NCBI GenBank assembly: GCA_003158115.1
Contig: PMGM01000012.1
Location: 42,350 to 59,423, forward strand
DNA: 17,074 bases
DNA from: Methanobacterium sp.
GTDB taxonomy: Archaea > Methanobacteriota > Methanobacteria > Methanobacteriales > Methanobacteriaceae
Reading direction: 5' to 3'
Part shown: in pieces, positions 15,058 through 17,074 of the stretch
Numbering within the stretch: position 1 is the stretch's first letter
Layout: each line of letters opens with the position of its first letter
Notes under the pieces: model-generated
The model's input: only the letters and a program-made list of their open reading frames with translations
The model's database searches: none
Told to the model about the DNA's origin: nothing
Program-made: the position numbers and the translations under genes

Positions 15058-15924
15058 TCAATAAATTAAACTCAATATGGTTATAATAAAATTATTAAGC
15101 AGTAAAAAATACTATATAACAGTTTCAAATGATTTTAAAGTATCACAAATACTTCTGGAATGATTATGGGTACCATTTTATAATATTTATGGATAAATTA
15201 TCTACAATTAATTCATCGAATATCAAATCAAACCTCCTGGTTTTTTATTAATAATCCATTTTTTTTTACTAGGGTTGATAAAATGAATTATAATTAAAAC
15301 TAGTCCAAATAAAATTCCTATTATACATTGGCTCATTAAATGTGATTGTAACCATTTAAATCCTTTAAACTAAAATATGGTTATTTTAATGTCTGTTTTA
15401 ATTATATTTATTTGAAAAATTTATTATGAATTATTATTATATTGTACCTTGAGGAATTAATAATTTTTTATTAATTAACAAAAATATGCTTAACATAAAA
15501 CGTCTTCATATTCATATCTGGTTATTTTCAAGTTTTTAATATGAATTTCTGAATTTAATAATGTCCAAATGTTTAATATAGCGCTTCATAATATTTTATT
15601 ACAATAAATATCAATTTAAAATATTAGGAAATTTAAATTAGCAGCTAATTATTTCTGTATTAAGATTTATCCGAGTTTAAATGGATTTTTTTTACTAAAA
15701 TGTTGTTGCCACTAGTTACTGATAAGTTTGAGTATATACTTTTATTATTGGCACCTTGATTGAGTAGGGAATAATTTAGAGATATGTTCAATAAAAATGA
15801 ATGAAATATTTTACATATACTAATTAAGAGGGATAAGAATCAGGGAAAAAAGTCTTTTAAATTACATCTCTAAATAAATTTATTTCAGTGTTTGATAATA
15901 ATATAATATTAAACAATTTCTGAG
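15058..15924. other. Long AT-rich gene-poor region
   Basis: This 867-base gap separates the divergent UbiA pair and DUF362 gene. Apart from one candidate microprotein (15223-15336, minus) it holds no convincing frame, tRNA-like fold, repeat or mobile element by eye. It is much longer than a promoter region needs, so it may hold a non-coding RNA or the last traces of a lost gene. Neither can be shown from the sequence alone. Confidence 0.4.
15223..15336 (-). CDS. Possible single-TM microprotein, 37 residues
   Basis: ATG 15336 to TGA 15223 encodes a product with one hydrophobic segment (IIGILFGLVLIIIHFI) followed by a lysine-rich tail (NPSKKKWIINKKPGG), resembling in design the microprotein at 3934. 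The frame is open a further ten codons upstream to a TAG with no other start. No clear Shine-Dalgarno precedes the ATG, which is the main reason for low confidence. Confidence 0.3.
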   Translation of the reverse strand: MSQCIIGILFGLVLIIIHFINPSKKKWIINKKPGGLI

Positions 15925-15933
15925 TTGTTAAAA

Positions 15934-17037
15934 ATGATAGGTGAAGAAGTTTTTGTGGAAGGAATTGAACCTAAAAATGATAATAGTTCTCTTAGAGCTG
16001 CTATAAAGGATGTGTTTCTTAAATCAACAAATAATTTAGAATGGCTCTCGAAGGGGGATGTAGTGCTATTAAAACCTGCACTGAATTCAGATAATCCCTA
16101 TCCCTCAACAACACATCCCTTTGCAATAAGTGTAATATCAAAGATCCTATCTAAAGAAGGTGCTAATGTATTAGTTGGGGATCAATCAGGATTGGGACAG
16201 GTGGTCCAGGATACTATGGGAGTAATACGTGGACACACTCGTGATAACTTTATTAAATCGGGAATGGGTAATGATGAAGATAATAATTTTATTAGTTTTG
16301 AATCTAAAGGATGGAACAAAGGTTTTATCCATCACCAATCGGATTATACTCCTTCATGGCCCAATGGATTTTATGTGACTAAATGTATCGAAAAAGCTGA
16401 TCATATTATTAATTTGCCCAGATTAAGTACACATAGCCAAGCAGGCGTTACCTTTGGTTTTAAGAATATGGTTGGAATTCTTAGAGATGATAGTAGGATG
16501 GATTTCCATGCTAATGGTCCATTCAATAATTTCATAAAAAGAGAAGCAAGAGGAAGTACTCTCAAATCCTTTGATGATGGATCAGGAACTTTTATCGAGA
16601 AAATTGTTGAAATAAGCGATGCAATTAAAGAAAAACTTCGAGTAACCCTTTTTGTTGCTACAAGGGTACAGGCAACTTTTGGACCAAATCAAAGCGAATT
16701 CAAACTTGGAAAATTAGAAATTGCAAAGGCTAACATTGTGAACTTAAACCCTGAAATGGTGTTTGCAAGTACTGATCCTGTTGCAGTTGAATCATTTGCT
16801 TTTGCTTTGATGAAGGATATAAGAAATAATATTCCACCTTTATCCAAGATATTTTCAAATCTAATATTATCATCAAATGAAAATATAAGACATATAGATG
16901 AGATTCCCATCATGAAACAAACCTTTATCCAACATGCAATCGATATTGGACTGGGTAATATGCCGGATCAGATAATCTACAATAATATACCAATCACTCT
17001 CCAGAAACGTTTAGATAAATATCTTGAAGAAACCTAA
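15934..17037 (+). CDS. DUF362-domain protein
   Basis: The 367-residue protein spans a DUF362 domain. It has a strand-rich start (GEEVFVEGI), GDVVLLKPALN, a GANVLVGDQSG loop, and the family core KADHIINLPRLSTHSQAGVTFGFKNMVGIL (about 155-184). Near residue 280 comes STDPVAVESFAFAL. DUF362 proteins are often linked to iron-sulfur or redox contexts, but their function is unsettled; no ferredoxin cysteines are present here. I chose ATG 15934 over the in-frame TTG 15925; neither has a Shine-Dalgarno. A TATA-like run at about 15897-15908 lies only 25-35 bases upstream, so the mRNA may be nearly leaderless. The stop is 37 bases before the window end. Confidence 0.88.
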   Translation: MIGEEVFVEGIEPKNDNSSLRAAIKDVFLKSTNNLEWLSKGDVVLLKPALNSDNPYPSTTHPFAISVISKILSKEGANVLVGDQSGLGQVVQDTMGVIRGHTRDNFIKSGMGNDEDNNFISFESKGWNKGFIHHQSDYTPSWPNGFYVTKCIEKADHIINLPRLSTHSQAGVTFGFKNMVGILRDDSRMDFHANGPFNNFIKREARGSTLKSFDDGSGTFIEKIVEISDAIKEKLRVTLFVATRVQATFGPNQSEFKLGKLEIAKANIVNLNPEMVFASTDPVAVESFAFALMKDIRNNIPPLSKIFSNLILSSNENIRHIDEIPIMKQTFIQHAIDIGLGNMPDQIIYNNIPITLQKRLDKYLEET

Positions 17038-17074
17038 AACATCCAAATCAGAAATATTTGAATTGTAATAAATA

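Noticed and set aside
16689..16913. Minus-strand frame inside the DUF362 gene
   Set aside because: Antisense shadow of a conserved domain.

Overview
The window looks like chromosomal DNA from a methanogenic archaeon, most likely a Methanobacteriaceae member (Methanobacterium-like). This is inferred, not proven. The grounds are the very AT-rich composition, GGTGA/GGAGG Shine-Dalgarno (SD) sites, T-rich terminators, an Alba chromatin protein, a DUF2769 cysteine-rich protein, archaeal winged-helix regulators paired with small membrane proteins, tandem UbiA prenyltransferases, an EFR1-type flavodoxin/ferredoxin protein and a decayed archaeal-type L-cysteine desulfidase. I saw no rRNA, tRNA, CRISPR array, transposase or phage gene.

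Layout. At 1-684 (minus) lies the 5' part of an EFR1-type flavodoxin-ferredoxin gene that runs off the window. A broken LysE-type exporter follows at 1010-1625. At 1990-3849 there are two copies of a two-gene module, a winged-helix regulator plus a three-TM protein, both on the minus strand, with an unrelated small plus-strand gene between them. A 34-codon membrane microprotein sits at 3934-4038. A heavily decayed L-cysteine desulfidase gene occupies 4152-5450 (minus). Two flavin enzymes, a nitroreductase and a flavoredoxin-like reductase, lie in tandem at 5663-6948. A broken gene of unknown function (6966-7585, minus) is followed by an ExoD-like membrane protein, Alba, a DUF2769 protein whose SD is a run of ten G, and a SnoaL-like gene frameshifted in a run of eight T. 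On the minus strand at 9959-10779 a small membrane protein and a Nudix hydrolase form an operon. A decayed alpha/beta hydrolase follows (10983-11836). After it come a membrane-anchored BPL_N-domain protein, two adjacent UbiA-family prenyltransferases (minus), an 867-base gene-poor stretch and a DUF362 protein.

The most striking property is decay. Five of about twenty loci are interrupted. Three (desulfidase, LysE, alpha/beta hydrolase) carry nonsense changes as well as frameshifts, so they are unlikely to be only sequencing errors. Two (6966-7585 and 9548-9944) are broken at homopolymers, and a G10 tract lies in the SD of a third gene nearby. That cluster should be tested both for sequencing error and for slippage-based expression switching.

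I did not find a clearly new multi-gene system. The best candidate for undescribed biology is the duplicated regulator/membrane-protein module at 1990-3849, whose two regulators have almost identical recognition helices.
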